Shown here: piece by piece, positions 45,295 through 55,746 of the stretch | Layout of the letters: each line of letters starts with the position of its first letter | How positions within the stretch are numbered: the stretch's first letter is position 1 | DNA from: Amycolatopsis sp. NBC_00345 | GTDB lineage: Bacteria; Actinomycetota; Actinomycetes; Mycobacteriales; Pseudonocardiaceae | DNA: 64,000 nt | Reading direction: 5' to 3' | NCBI RefSeq assembly: GCF_036116635.1 | Contig: NZ_CP107995.1 | Coordinates: 1,426,001-1,490,000 of the forward strand | Translations under genes and position numbers: made by a program | Notes under the pieces: generated by a model | Seen by the model: only the letters and a program-made list of their open reading frames with translations | What the model was told of the DNA's origin: nothing | Database searches by the model: none

Positions 45295-45598
45295 GACTCC
45301 TCATTCCTGCCGGGCGCCGGCCGACGCGGCTGGGGGACCTGGATGAGCGTTGATGTCGGAAAACTGGCCATAACAAACAAGATCAATCACATTTGGTGTG
45401 CAGTGATGATGCACTCCGGCGTATTTCACTGTCAACGGACGGCCGTCGTATAACGCCCTATACGTCCGCCCGCTGGGCGGTTCTGCGCGCTCGGCTGCGC
45501 ATCGAATGCTCGAAGATGCAAAAAGATGCCATTGACGATGCACAAACCTGCATCTACGGTGACAGCTGTTGCTCACACTTGGCACGGATGGGGAGTCG
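45295..45598. promoter_or_regulatory. Divergent control region of the amino-sugar locus
   Basis: This 304-bp gap is richer in A+T than its surroundings. It holds the ATGC repeat array (45506-45551), a promoter for the rightward operon (TTGACG 45532-45537, TACGGT 45555-45560, 17-bp spacer), a CCGCCC-GCT-GGGCGG stem near 45467, and a GTGCA-N7-TGCAC repeat near 45399. Confidence 0.65.
45506..45551 (+). promoter_or_regulatory. ATGC repeat array, probable DeoR operator
   Basis: ATGC at 45506, 45516, 45526 and 45538 and CTGC at 45548, spaced 10, 10, 12 and 10 bp start to start, so all face nearly the same side of the helix. The last three overlap the -35 and spacer of the SIS operon promoter, a position that suits repression. 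Confidence 0.55.
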
Positions 45599-46480
45599 AT
45601 GAGCGGGACTTTCATGGCGGCGGAGATCGCGAGCCAGCCGGAGTGCTGGCGGGACGCGGCGAACCTGGCCGCGGCCAACGCGGGACTGCTGCCGGCGCCG
45701 GGCGCTCGCGTCGCGGTGGTCGGCTGCGGGACGTCGTGGTTCATCGCGCAGGCGTACGCGGTGTTGCGGGAGACGGCCGGGCTCGGGGAGACCGACGCGT
45801 TCGCCGCCTCGGAGTTCCCCGTCGGGCGGGCCTACGACCAGGTCGTGGCGCTCACCCGGTCGGGCACCACCACCGAGGTGCACACCCTGCTGGCCCGATT
45901 GGGCACAAGCGTGCCCACCACGGCCATCACCGGTGTCCCCGCCGAGATCGCCGGCGCCGCGGGCACCGTGGTGGACCTGTCCTCAGTGGACGAACGCTCG
46001 GTCGTGCAGACCCGGTTCGCCACCACGGCGCTGGCCATGCTCCGCGCGCACCTCGGCGAAGACCTCGCCCCGGTGATCGCGCAGGCCGAGCGCGCGCTGG
46101 CCGAGCCGCTGCCGGCCGAGCTGGTCGAGGCGGAGCAGTTCAGCTTCCTCGGCACCGGCTGGTCGGTCGGCCTGGCCAACGAGGCGGCGCTGAAGTTCCG
46201 CGAGGCCTGTCTGCTGTGGACGGAGTCCTACCCGGCGTGGGACTACCGGCACGGCCCGATCAGCATCAGCGAGCCCGGCCGCGTCACCTGGATGTTCGGC
46301 GCTTCGCCGGACGGGCTGGCCGATGACGTCCACCGGGCCGGGGGCGTGTTCGTCGAGACCGGGCTGGACCCGATGGCCGACCTGGTGCGCGCCCAGCGCG
46401 TCGCGGGCGCGATCGCCGGGCGCAAGGGACTGGACCCGGACAACCCGCGGAGCCTCACGCGCTCCGTCGTGCTGAGCTGA
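45599..46480 (+). CDS. SIS-domain sugar-phosphate isomerase/deaminase (AgaS-like)
   Basis: A 293-residue protein with two SIS half-domains: VAVVGCGTSWFIAQAYAVLRE and VALTRSGTTTEVH in the first, FLGTGWSVGLANEAALKFREA in the second. The arrangement matches AgaS/GlmS-isomerase-like proteins; AgaS deaminates galactosamine-6-phosphate to tagatose-6-phosphate. The following genes encode exactly the later steps of that route, which supports this reading. GGGGAG lies 3 bp before the ATG; an upstream ATG at 45569 would include the mRNA leader and is rejected. Confidence 0.86.
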   Translation: MSGTFMAAEIASQPECWRDAANLAAANAGLLPAPGARVAVVGCGTSWFIAQAYAVLRETAGLGETDAFAASEFPVGRAYDQVVALTRSGTTTEVHTLLARLGTSVPTTAITGVPAEIAGAAGTVVDLSSVDERSVVQTRFATTALAMLRAHLGEDLAPVIAQAERALAEPLPAELVEAEQFSFLGTGWSVGLANEAALKFREACLLWTESYPAWDYRHGPISISEPGRVTWMFGASPDGLADDVHRAGGVFVETGLDPMADLVRAQRVAGAIAGRKGLDPDNPRSLTRSVVLS

Positions 46481-46482
46481 GC

Positions 46483-47418
46483 ATGACGCTCCTCGCGGCG
46501 GTCGACGTCGGCGGCACCACGGTCAAGGCCGCGGTGTACGAGCCGGGCCGCTGGGCGAAGCGGGCCGAGCTGCGTCGTCCCACCGTCCGTCCCACCGCCC
46601 GTGGCGAGGACCCGGCGGTGGCCGTGGCGGAGCAGGTCGGGGCCATGGTTCAGGAATTGGCCGAGGGGCTGGCCGGGGAACTGGCCACGGACGGGCCGGT
46701 CGCCGCCGCCGGGGTCGTGGTGCCCGGGGTGGTCGACGAGGCCGCGGGGATCGCGCGGTTCGCGGCGAACCTCGGCTGGCGTGACGCGCCGTTGCGCGAG
46801 CTGCTGGCCGAACGCCTGCCGATGCCGGTCGCCTTCGGCCACGACGTCACGGCGGGCGGGCTGGCCGAGCACCGGTTCGGCGCCGCCCGCGGGTTCGCCG
46901 ACGCCGCGTTCGTCCCGGTCGGCACCGGGATCGCCGCGGCGCTGCTGCTCGGCGGCCGTCCGCACCGCGCGGCCGGGCACGCCGGGGAGCTGGGCCACGT
47001 CGACGTCGGCCACGGCCACCGCTGCGGCTGCGGCGCCACCGGCTGCCTGGAGGCGGTCGCGTCCGCGGGCTCGATCGCCCGCCATTACACGGAACGGTCC
47101 GGCCGGGCGGTCACCGGTGCGCGCGAAGTGCTCGATGCAGACGACGACGTGGCACGCGAGATCGTCGAGGAAGCCGTGACGGCGCTGGCCGCCGGGCTGC
47201 GGCTGCTGGTCACGCTCGTCGCCCCCGAAGTCGTGGTGCTCGGCGGCGGGCTGTTCGAAGCGGGCGGGCTCCTCGAACGCGTCGACCGGCGGCTGGCCGA
47301 GTCGCTCATTTTCCAGCGGCGGCCGGTGTTGCGCCGCGCGGAGCTGGGTGACGAAGCCGGTTGCCTGGGCGCGGGCCTGCTGGCGGCCGAGCTGCTGGAA
47401 CCGGCGGTGGCGCCGTGA
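46483..47418 (+). CDS. ROK-family sugar kinase
   Basis: A 311-residue kinase. The phosphate loop is AAVDVGGTTVKAAVYE (residues 5-20) and the catalytic base Asp121 lies in FGHDVTAGG. The zinc motif GHVDVGHGHRCGCGATGCLE (residues 171-190) has its three cysteines, at 181, 183 and 188. The protein lacks an HTH, so it is an enzyme rather than a ROK repressor. N-acetylgalactosamine, galactosamine or glucosamine would be suitable substrates given its operon. It starts 2 bp after the SIS stop. Confidence 0.93.
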   Translation: MTLLAAVDVGGTTVKAAVYEPGRWAKRAELRRPTVRPTARGEDPAVAVAEQVGAMVQELAEGLAGELATDGPVAAAGVVVPGVVDEAAGIARFAANLGWRDAPLRELLAERLPMPVAFGHDVTAGGLAEHRFGAARGFADAAFVPVGTGIAAALLLGGRPHRAAGHAGELGHVDVGHGHRCGCGATGCLEAVASAGSIARHYTERSGRAVTGAREVLDADDDVAREIVEEAVTALAAGLRLLVTLVAPEVVVLGGGLFEAGGLLERVDRRLAESLIFQRRPVLRRAELGDEAGCLGAGLLAAELLEPAVAP

Positions 47419-48317
47419 TCCTCACCGTCACCCCGAACGCCGCGCTCGACGTGACGTACACAGTGGACAGTCTGGTCCCGGACGAGGTGCACCGGGTCTC
47501 GGCCGTGCGGCAACGCGCCGGGGGCAAGGGGATCAACGTCGCCCGCGTGCTGTACGCGCTGGGCGCCGACACCTGGGCGGTCGCGCTGGCCGGCGGCGCC
47601 ACCGGCAGCTCCGTCGCGCAGGAGCTCGCGGCTTCCGGCGTGCCCGCCGAGCTGGTCCCGATCGCGGGGGAGACCCGCCGGACCACCACCGTGCTCTCGA
47701 CCGCCGACCACGCGGTCACGCTGTTCAACGAGCCGGGCCCGGTGGTCACGGCGGGGGAGTGGGCGGCGCTGGTCGCCGCGGCCGGACGGCACAGGCCGGA
47801 GGTGCTGGTCTGCTCCGGCAGCCTGCCGCCCGGCGCGCCACCCGACGGGTACGCCCAGCTCGCCGCGACCGGCGTCCCGACCGTGCTCGACAGCTCCGGC
47901 GACGCCCTGCTGGCCGGGCTGGCCGGACGGCCGGCCGTGGTCAAGCCGAACGCCCGGGAACTCGTTGAGGTCACCGGGATCCGTGACCTCGAGGCGGCCG
48001 CGGGCGAGCTGCGGAAGGCCGGGGCGGGCGCGGTGGTCGTGTCGCTCGGCCGGGACGGCCTGCTCGCCGTCACCGCGGCCGGCACCTGGCACGCGGCGCC
48101 GTCCGCCGCGCTGCGCGGGAACTCGACCGGGGCCGGTGACGCGGCCGTCGCCGGGATCGCGCTCGGGATGTGCCGCCACGAACCGTGGCCGCAACTGCTG
48201 CGCCGGGCCGTCGCGCTGTCCGGCGCGGCCGTGCTCGGGCCGCTGGCCGGCGACGTCGACCTGCCGCACTACCACCGAGAACACGACCGGGTCGCCGTGC
48301 GCGCCCGGGGAAGCTGA
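47415..48317 (+). CDS. PfkB-family kinase (tagatose-6-phosphate kinase / 1-phosphofructokinase-like)
   Basis: A 300-residue ribokinase-fold enzyme. It opens VTPNAALDVTYTVDSL as in the LacC/FruK group, has RAGGKGINVARVLYALG, and carries the anion hole and catalytic Asp in NSTGAGDAAVAG near residue 240. In an AgaS-aldolase operon, phosphorylation of tagatose-6-phosphate to the 1,6-bisphosphate is the expected job; 1-phosphofructokinase is the alternative. The GTG start overlaps the ROK stop (GTGA). Confidence 0.9.
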   Translation: MILTVTPNAALDVTYTVDSLVPDEVHRVSAVRQRAGGKGINVARVLYALGADTWAVALAGGATGSSVAQELAASGVPAELVPIAGETRRTTTVLSTADHAVTLFNEPGPVVTAGEWAALVAAAGRHRPEVLVCSGSLPPGAPPDGYAQLAATGVPTVLDSSGDALLAGLAGRPAVVKPNARELVEVTGIRDLEAAAGELRKAGAGAVVVSLGRDGLLAVTAAGTWHAAPSAALRGNSTGAGDAAVAGIALGMCRHEPWPQLLRRAVALSGAAVLGPLAGDVDLPHYHREHDRVAVRARGS

Positions 48318-48327
48318 GGAGGGCCAC

Positions 48328-49182
48328 ATGCCATTGGTGTCCACCGGGGATATCGTCGGCGACGCCGTGGCGCGGCGCCGGGGCTGCGGGGCGTTCAACG
48401 CCATCCAGCTGGAGCACCTCACCGCGATCGTCGACGGGGCCGAGGCCGCGGACGCCCCGGTGATCGTGCAGCTGAGCCAGAACGCGGTGCGCTACCACGG
48501 TGCGCTCGCCCCGGTCGGCGGCGCCGCGCTCGCCGAGGCGCGGGCGGCGGGCGTCCCCGTGGCCGTGCACCTGGACCACGCCGAGTCGCGTGAGCTGGTG
48601 CGCGAGGCCGTCGACCTTGGCTTCGGCTCGGTGATGTTCGACGGGTCCACATTGGACTACGAGGACAACGTGCGGGCGACGCGCGAGGTCGCCGCGTACT
48701 GCCACGACCACGGCGTCTGGGTGGAGGCCGAGCTGGGGGAGGTCGGCGGGAAGGACGGGGTGCACGCGCCCGGCGCCCGCACCGACCCGGGCGAGGCCGC
48801 CGAGTTCGTCGCGAACACCGGGGTGGACGCGCTGGCCGTGGCGGTCGGCAGCTCCCACGCGATGCTGACCCGCGACGCGGCGCTCGACTTCGAGCTGATC
48901 GCCGCGTTGCATGCGGCGGTGCCGGTGCCGTTGGTGCTGCACGGTTCTTCGGGCGTGCCCGACGCGGGCCTGGCCGGCGCCGTGGCGGCGGGGATGACGA
49001 AGATCAATATCGCCACCCAGCTCAACAAGGTGTTCACCGCGGCCGCGGCGGGCGACTGGCGTGAGCACCCCGACCGCGTGGACCCCCGCCGGTACCTCGG
49101 CGCGGGCCGGGCGGCGGTCGCGGTCGAGGTGCGGCGGTTGCTCGGTGTGCTCATGCTGGGACACGCGGAAACCGCCAGGTGA
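48328..49182 (+). CDS. Class II ketose-bisphosphate aldolase (GatY/KbaY-like)
   Basis: A 284-residue zinc aldolase. VAVHLDHAESREL contains zinc ligand His84 and its partner His81; VEAELGEVGGKDG, VLHGSSGVPD and KINIATQLN are further family blocks. The length and the Gly-Gly-Lys loop fit tagatose-1,6-bisphosphate or fructose-bisphosphate aldolases. It would cleave the product of the preceding kinase into dihydroxyacetone phosphate and glyceraldehyde-3-phosphate. GAGGAGG lies 5 bp before the ATG. Confidence 0.93.
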   Translation: MPLVSTGDIVGDAVARRRGCGAFNAIQLEHLTAIVDGAEAADAPVIVQLSQNAVRYHGALAPVGGAALAEARAAGVPVAVHLDHAESRELVREAVDLGFGSVMFDGSTLDYEDNVRATREVAAYCHDHGVWVEAELGEVGGKDGVHAPGARTDPGEAAEFVANTGVDALAVAVGSSHAMLTRDAALDFELIAALHAAVPVPLVLHGSSGVPDAGLAGAVAAGMTKINIATQLNKVFTAAAAGDWREHPDRVDPRRYLGAGRAAVAVEVRRLLGVLMLGHAETAR

Positions 49183-49211
49183 CGATTGTGCAGATTTACC
49201 GACCGAACTTG

Positions 49212-49264
49212 TTGACAGATGCGTGAAGTCACACAAAACTGCGCGCTAATGCGCAGAAAAATGC
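49212..49264 (+). promoter_or_regulatory. Promoter and ATGC/CTGC repeats before the importer
   Basis: TTGACA (49212-49217) is a clear -35. ATGC at 49219, CTGC at 49239, ATGC at 49249 and 49261 follow at 20, 10 and 12 bp. The 10/12 spacing repeats that of the array at 45506. CTGCGC-GCTAAT-GCGCAG (49239-49256) is also a perfect inverted repeat. The importer thus has its own promoter although it follows the aldolase by 108 bp. Confidence 0.5.
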
Positions 49265-49290
49265 GTTATTCCCTAGATCAGGTGGTGGCC

Positions 49291-50754
49291 ATGCGGGTAG
49301 CACGAGGCAAGCGTTCCGAGGGTCCGGTCCCCGGGCTCCGGGTCCGGTCCGCCCGGACCTCACGGACGAAGCTGGCGGTGGCCCTCACAACCGGGACCGC
49401 GCTGTTGCTCGCCGGGTGCGGCGGCGGGGACGCCGACGCGGGCGGCACCGGCGAGAACGCGCTGCCCGGCGTCGACCAGTACCTCAACGCGCCGTGTCCC
49501 GAGCCGGGGGTCAAGCCCGCCACGGGCAAGGAGGTCACCTACTGGTCGATGTGGACCGCCGACGAGCCGCAGGGCAAGGTGCTGCAGAAGGCCTTCAAGT
49601 GCTTCCAGGACAAGACCGGCGTGCACGTCGACGTCCAGTGGCTCGGCCGCAAGGCCTACACGCAGAACCTGGTGCCCGCGCTGAACACCGACACCGTGCC
49701 CGACCTGTTCGACCAGGACGTGAGCAAGGTCGGCGCGGCGATCATGACCCCGGGCGGCACGCAGAGCCTCGACGACGTCTACGGGATGAAGGTCGGTGAG
49801 GGCGACAAGACGGTCAAGGACGTGCTTTCGCCCAGCTCGTACGACTTCCCGCAGAACAAGGACCACGAGGGGCACAACTTCCTGGTCCCGTACACCGTCC
49901 AGTCGAGCGCCTGGTGGTACAACAAGGACACTGCGGGCGCCGTGGCGCAGCCGAAGACGATGGACGAGCTGACCGCCCTGTTCGACAAGGCGAAGGCCGA
50001 CGGCAAGGCGGCGATCAGCCTGGACGGGGACATCCCGTTCTACAACATGTACTTCTTCACCCAGCTGGCCGAGCGCTACGTCGGCTCCGGCGGGCTGTAC
50101 AAGGCGGCCACCGACCCCACCGGCGCGGCCTGGACGTCCGACCCCGGCTTCCTCAAGGCCGCCACCGAGACCGCGAAGCTGCCGAAGTACTTCATCGACG
50201 GCTGGGACGCGGCGAAGTTCCCGCAGGTGCAGCAGCGCTGGGCGGACGGCGACTCGCGTTACCTCTACGTCGGCACCTGGGCGCCGAGCGAGACCCGCGA
50301 GTACCTCGACAAGGAGGGCGCCGGCACGAAGATCTCGTACGGCTCCTTGCAGTTCCCGATGCCGCCGGGCGCCACGCACGACACCGTCGAGCAGATGTCG
50401 ATCGGCTTCGCGGTGCCGAAGAAGGCCAAGAACGCCGAGGCCGCGAAGGCGTTCATCGCCTACTTCCTCAACAAGGACATCCTCTCCGGCATCCCGGCCG
50501 TCGCGGACAACCTGGTGCCCCGAGCCGACCTCGCCGTGCCCGACGACCTCAAGCAGGTCAAGTCCGCGATGGACGACCCGAAGAAGGAGCACGTGCTGCA
50601 GTACGACGGGATCGACGGCGTCGCCGGCGGCAAGTGGCAGACCGACGTGTTCGACCCGGCGGACCTGGCGCTGCTCAAGGGCCAGCTGAACCCGCAGCAG
50701 TTCATCGCGCAGCTTTCGGCCAAGAGCGCCGCGTTCTGGAAGAACCAGGGCTGA
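49291..50754 (+). CDS. Extracellular sugar-binding lipoprotein
   Basis: A 487-residue solute-binding protein. A basic N-region is followed by LAVALTTGTALLLAGC with lipobox Cys43. EVTYWSMWTADEPQGKVLQK, PDLFDQDVSKVG and YTVQSSAWWYNKDTAG are CUT1 binding-protein features, with many aromatic residues in the likely sugar cleft. I chose the ATG at 49291 with AGGTGG upstream; an ATG at 49219 would translate the operator region. It feeds the two permeases that follow. Confidence 0.92.
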   Translation: MRVARGKRSEGPVPGLRVRSARTSRTKLAVALTTGTALLLAGCGGGDADAGGTGENALPGVDQYLNAPCPEPGVKPATGKEVTYWSMWTADEPQGKVLQKAFKCFQDKTGVHVDVQWLGRKAYTQNLVPALNTDTVPDLFDQDVSKVGAAIMTPGGTQSLDDVYGMKVGEGDKTVKDVLSPSSYDFPQNKDHEGHNFLVPYTVQSSAWWYNKDTAGAVAQPKTMDELTALFDKAKADGKAAISLDGDIPFYNMYFFTQLAERYVGSGGLYKAATDPTGAAWTSDPGFLKAATETAKLPKYFIDGWDAAKFPQVQQRWADGDSRYLYVGTWAPSETREYLDKEGAGTKISYGSLQFPMPPGATHDTVEQMSIGFAVPKKAKNAEAAKAFIAYFLNKDILSGIPAVADNLVPRADLAVPDDLKQVKSAMDDPKKEHVLQYDGIDGVAGGKWQTDVFDPADLALLKGQLNPQQFIAQLSAKSAAFWKNQG

Positions 50755-51704
50755 TGACGGCCGCGACTCGGGTGGTGCGGGGCCCGGCCGCCCGCGCCAC
50801 CCGCGGGGCGCACCTCGGCCGCAAGCGCCGGCTGTTCTGGCCGTTCGCCGTCCCCGCTCTGGTGCTGTACCTGGCTTTCCTGGTGCTGCCGACGATCGCC
50901 ACGGTGGTGCTGAGCTTCACCCACTGGGCCGGGGCCGGCGACACGCCCGAGCCCGACGGCGTGACCAACTACGTGCAGATGTGGCAGAGCGACTCGTTCC
51001 AGTACGCCTTCCGCAACACGCTGGTGTACGTCTTCCTCGGCGGCATCGGCACGTTCGCGGTCGCGTTCCTGTTCACCATGGTGCTGCGGGACATGCGCGG
51101 CGGCAAGGTGATCCGGGCGATCCTGTTCTTCCCGAACATCGTCGCGCCGGTGGCGCTGGGCATGTTCCTCGGCTTCGTGTTCAAGTACCAGCCGGGCAAG
51201 CAGGGCCTGGCGAACTACGTGCTGGAGCACGTCGGCGCGGACGCGGCGAAGTTCCTCGCCCCGGCCAACGTGACCGGGGTGGTGACCGCGTCGCTGATCT
51301 GGGCCAGCTCGGGCTTCTACATCACCATCCTGATGGCCGCGGTCGACCGGATCCCGCCGTACCTGTACGAGGACTCGGACCTGGCCGGGGCGTCGCCGTG
51401 GCAGAAGTTCCGCAACATCACGCTGCCGATGACCTGGGACGTGGTCGGGGTCGCCGGGGTGCTGTGGACGATCAACGCGCTGAAGATCTTCGAGCTGGTC
51501 TTCGTGCTGGCCGGGCCGGGCACCTACGCGCCGCCGAACCAGGCGTGGACGCTCGGCATCTACGTGTTCGACCGGACCTTCGGCTCCAACGGCACGCCGG
51601 ACTTCGGCGCCGCCTGCGCCTGCGCGGTCGCGATGATCGCGCTCGTGTCGGTGCTCGTCGTCCTGCTGCGCCGGTTGATGCGCCGTGACGCCATCCAGTT
51701 CTGA
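50754..51704 (+). CDS. ABC sugar permease (MalF type)
   Basis: A 316-residue CUT1 permease. FAVPALVLYLAFLVLPTIATV is the first helix, about six helices in all. The EAA loop is EDSDLAGASPWQKFRNITLP near residue 205. The start overlaps the binding-protein stop (TGATG), so the genes are coupled. Confidence 0.93.
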   Translation: MTAATRVVRGPAARATRGAHLGRKRRLFWPFAVPALVLYLAFLVLPTIATVVLSFTHWAGAGDTPEPDGVTNYVQMWQSDSFQYAFRNTLVYVFLGGIGTFAVAFLFTMVLRDMRGGKVIRAILFFPNIVAPVALGMFLGFVFKYQPGKQGLANYVLEHVGADAAKFLAPANVTGVVTASLIWASSGFYITILMAAVDRIPPYLYEDSDLAGASPWQKFRNITLPMTWDVVGVAGVLWTINALKIFELVFVLAGPGTYAPPNQAWTLGIYVFDRTFGSNGTPDFGAACACAVAMIALVSVLVVLLRRLMRRDAIQF

Positions 51705-51714
51705 GGGGGAGACC

Positions 51715-52644
51715 ATGTCCGTCACGGACGCGCCCGCGCCCGCCGCCCGGGCGGCGAAACCGGCGCGGAAGCCGCCGCGCCGGCCCAAGCCCGCGCCCGG
51801 GTCCCGGCGGCTGAGCCCGCTGCGGCTGCTCGGCTCGGCGATCGTGTGGCTGTTCACCGCCGGCAACGTGCTGGTGCTGTACTGGCTGCTGTCCGCCTCG
51901 TTCAAGACGCCGGTGGAGATCTTCACCAAGCCGTTCGCCCTGCCGTACCAGTGGTTCCACCTCGGCAAGCCGTTCCGGAACTTCGTCTACGCCTGGAACA
52001 ACGCCGGGTTCGGCAACGCCGTGGTCACCACCGTGGTGCTGGTCGGGCTGGCCACCGTGGTCACGGTCGCGGTGTCGGCCCCGGCGGCGTACGCGCTGAC
52101 CCGGCTCGGCGTCCGCGGCTCCGGCCCGCTGACCAACGTGGTCGCGATCGGCATGGGCGTGCCGTTCCAGACCGTGATCATCCCGCTGTTCGTGGTGATG
52201 AGCAAGATCCACCTGGACAACGAGTACGGGCTGTTCCTGGTCTACGTCGCGCTGTCCATCCCGTTCACCGTGTTCCTGCTGACCGGGTTCTTCCGCTCGC
52301 TGCCGGACGAGCTGGAGGAGGCGGCGGCGATCGACGGCGCGTCCCCGCTGCGCACGTTCTTCTCGGTGATGCTGCCGCTGGCGCGCGGCGGGCTGATCAC
52401 CGCGCTGACGCTCAACGCGATCGGGCTGTGGAACGAGACCCTGCTCGCGATCGTGTTCCTCAAGGACCAGGCGCACTTCACGCTTTCGCGCGCGCTGTTC
52501 ACCTTCTACGGCGCGGCCAGCTACCAGTCGGAGTACGGCGGCCTGATCGCCGGCGTCGCCATCGTGGTGCTGCCGATGCTCGTGCTCTACCTCGTGCTCG
52601 CCCGCCGGATCATCACCGGACTCACCCTCGGCGCCGGAAAGTAG
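51715..52644 (+). CDS. ABC sugar permease (MalG type)
   Basis: A 309-residue CUT1 permease with a Pro/Lys/Arg-rich N terminus (cytoplasmic) before the first helix VWLFTAGNVLVLYWLLSASF. The EAA loop begins EEAAAIDGASPLRTFF near residue 205. GAGGGGGA lies 5 bp upstream. It pairs with the preceding permease. Confidence 0.93.
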   Translation: MSVTDAPAPAARAAKPARKPPRRPKPAPGSRRLSPLRLLGSAIVWLFTAGNVLVLYWLLSASFKTPVEIFTKPFALPYQWFHLGKPFRNFVYAWNNAGFGNAVVTTVVLVGLATVVTVAVSAPAAYALTRLGVRGSGPLTNVVAIGMGVPFQTVIIPLFVVMSKIHLDNEYGLFLVYVALSIPFTVFLLTGFFRSLPDELEEAAAIDGASPLRTFFSVMLPLARGGLITALTLNAIGLWNETLLAIVFLKDQAHFTLSRALFTFYGAASYQSEYGGLIAGVAIVVLPMLVLYLVLARRIITGLTLGAGK

Positions 52645-52650
52645 GACCCC

Positions 52651-53717
<1,067 letters not shown>

Positions 53718-53721
<4 letters not shown>

Positions 53722-55586
53722 CCAGCCTGAGCGTGACCACGCTGGTGCTGCCCGCGGCGGCGCTGGGCCCGGAGAACCCGTTGCCGCCGCTGGTGAAACC
53801 CGCGCCGGTGCAGCAGGTGGCGAACCTCGCCGAGCTGCCCGCGGACCTGGCCGAAGGGCTCGGTTACGGCCAGCTCGCCACAGTGCTGCCGTACCGGCTG
53901 CAGGACGGCTACACCCGCGAGCGGACCGAGACCGAGCTGCCCGCGCTGGTGCTGGAGAACGACCGGCTGCGCGCGACCGTGCTGCCCTCGCTCGGCGGAC
54001 GGCTGTATTCCTTGTGGCACAAGCCGTCCGGGCGTGAGCTGCTCTACCGGAACCCGGTGTTCCAGCCCGCGAACCTGGCGCTGCGCGATGCGTGGTTCGC
54101 CGGGGGCGTCGAGTGGAACCTGGGCAGCACCGGGCACACCGCGCAGACGTGCGCGCCGATGTTCGCCGCCCGGGTCGAGGGCCCGGACGGCACGCCGGTG
54201 CTGCGGCTGTGGGAGTGGGAGCGCACCCGGGACCTGCCGTACCAGCTGGACTTCTCCCTGCCTGAGGGCTCGGACTTCCTGCTGGTGGGCGTGCGTGTGC
54301 GCAACCCGCACGCGCGCGCCGTGCCGGTGTACTGGTGGTCGAACATCGCCGTGGCGGAGGAGCCTGAGACCCGGGTGCTCGTGCCTGCGACGGAGGCCTG
54401 GCACTACGGCTACGGCGGGCGGCTCGACCGCGTCGAGGTGCCCGGAGACCTGACCTACCCGGCCCGCGCGGACGCGGCGGCGGACTACTTCTTCGAGCTG
54501 CCGGACGAAACCCCGCGCTGGATCGCCGCGGTCGACGGGCGCGGGGACGGGCTCGTCCAGGCTTCGACCCGGCGGCTGCGCGGGCGGAAGCTGTTCGTCT
54601 GGGGCGAGTCCGCGGGCGGGCGGCGCTGGCAGGACTGGCTGGCGCCGGGCGCCCCGGGCTACCTGGAGATCCAGGCCGGGCTCGCGCGGACGCAGCTGGA
54701 GCACCTGCGCCTGGACGCCGGCGAGTCGTGGGACTGGCTGGAGGCCTACGGCCCGGTGTCGGCCGACCCCGCCGTGGTGCACGGGCCCGACTGGGCCGCG
54801 GCCACGGAGCTGGTCCAGGCGTCCGTGCCGGCGCTCGACGAGCGTCACCGGGAGTGGCTGACGGTGGCCGACGTGCAGCCGGAGTCCTTGCTGCACCAGG
54901 GTTCTGGGTGGGGTGCGCTGGAGGTGCATCGCACGATGGCGGGCTTGCCGGGCACACCGTTCCCGGCGTCGGCGATGGGCCCGGAGCAGGAGCCGTGGCG
55001 CGCCCTGCTGGACGGCCAGCCGCCGTCCGGCTCGCCTTCGGCGGTGCCCCCGCCGACGCTCGTCGGTCCGGCGTGGGCGGACCTGCTGGAGCACGCGCCG
55101 GAGAACTGGCTGACCTGGTACCACCGCGGCGTGGCCCGGTGGGCCGCCGGCGACCACGACGGCGCCCGCTCGGCGTGGCGATCGTCGCTCGCGGCGGCGG
55201 AAAACCCTTGGGCCTTGCGGAACCTGGCCGTGGCGTCGGCTGATCAGCGTGAAGCAGCGGAACTGTATGAACGCGCGCTTCAGCTGGCACCGGACCTGCT
55301 GCCGTTGGCCATCGAGGCGATCACGGCGCAGCTGGACGCGGAGCTGCCGAAACGCGCCGCGGTGTTGCTGGAGGCGTGGAACGGCGAGACTTCGGGGCGG
55401 CTGCTCTTCCTCACCGCGCGCACCCGCCTCGCCCTGGGCGACGCGGCGGGAGCGCGTGCGGTCTTCGAGGCGGGCTTCGAGGTGCCCAACATCCGTGAGG
55501 GCGAGACGTCCCTTTCGGACACCTGGGCGGCGGTGACCGCCACGCCGTTGCCCGCCGAATACGACTTCCGGATGACACCCCCGTGA
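53718..55586 (+). CDS. DUF5107-type galactose-mutarotase-fold protein with TPR-like tail
   Basis: A 622-residue cytoplasmic protein. Residues ~75-400 resemble the DUF5107/aldose-epimerase-like beta sandwich: RATVLPSLGGRLYSLWHKPS, YRNPVFQPANLALRDAWFAGG, VEWNLGSTGHTAQT and VYWWSNIAVAE. The last ~180 residues contain TPR-like helices (WYHRGVARWAAGDHDGARSAW, LYERALQLAPDLLPLA). Members accompany sugar importers and glycosidases; the activity is not known, but a mutarotase-like or glycoside-processing role on the imported sugar is plausible. It is the fifth gene of the importer operon. Confidence 0.82.
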
Positions 55587-55652
55587 GCGCCGGGCCTCCC
55601 GGGCTCCCGGGGCCGGTCGTTCGGGCATGTCGCGTGCGGAGGTGCGCCCGAA

Positions 55653-55666
55653 TGCAGCATACTGCT
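55653..55666 (+). promoter_or_regulatory. ATGC-N6-CTGC element before the DeoR gene
   Basis: ATGC-AGCATA-CTGC, also an inverted repeat GCAG-CATA-CTGC, lies 81 bp upstream of the regulator start. It has the same 10-bp spacing as the elements at 45506, 49239 and 58297. Confidence 0.45.
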
Positions 55667-55746
55667 CGAATCAGGGGCCTTGAGCGCATCCACTTGAGCG
55701 AAGTGGGCGTGGTGCCGGTCCCGCGAGCAGCTAGGGAGTACCGCCG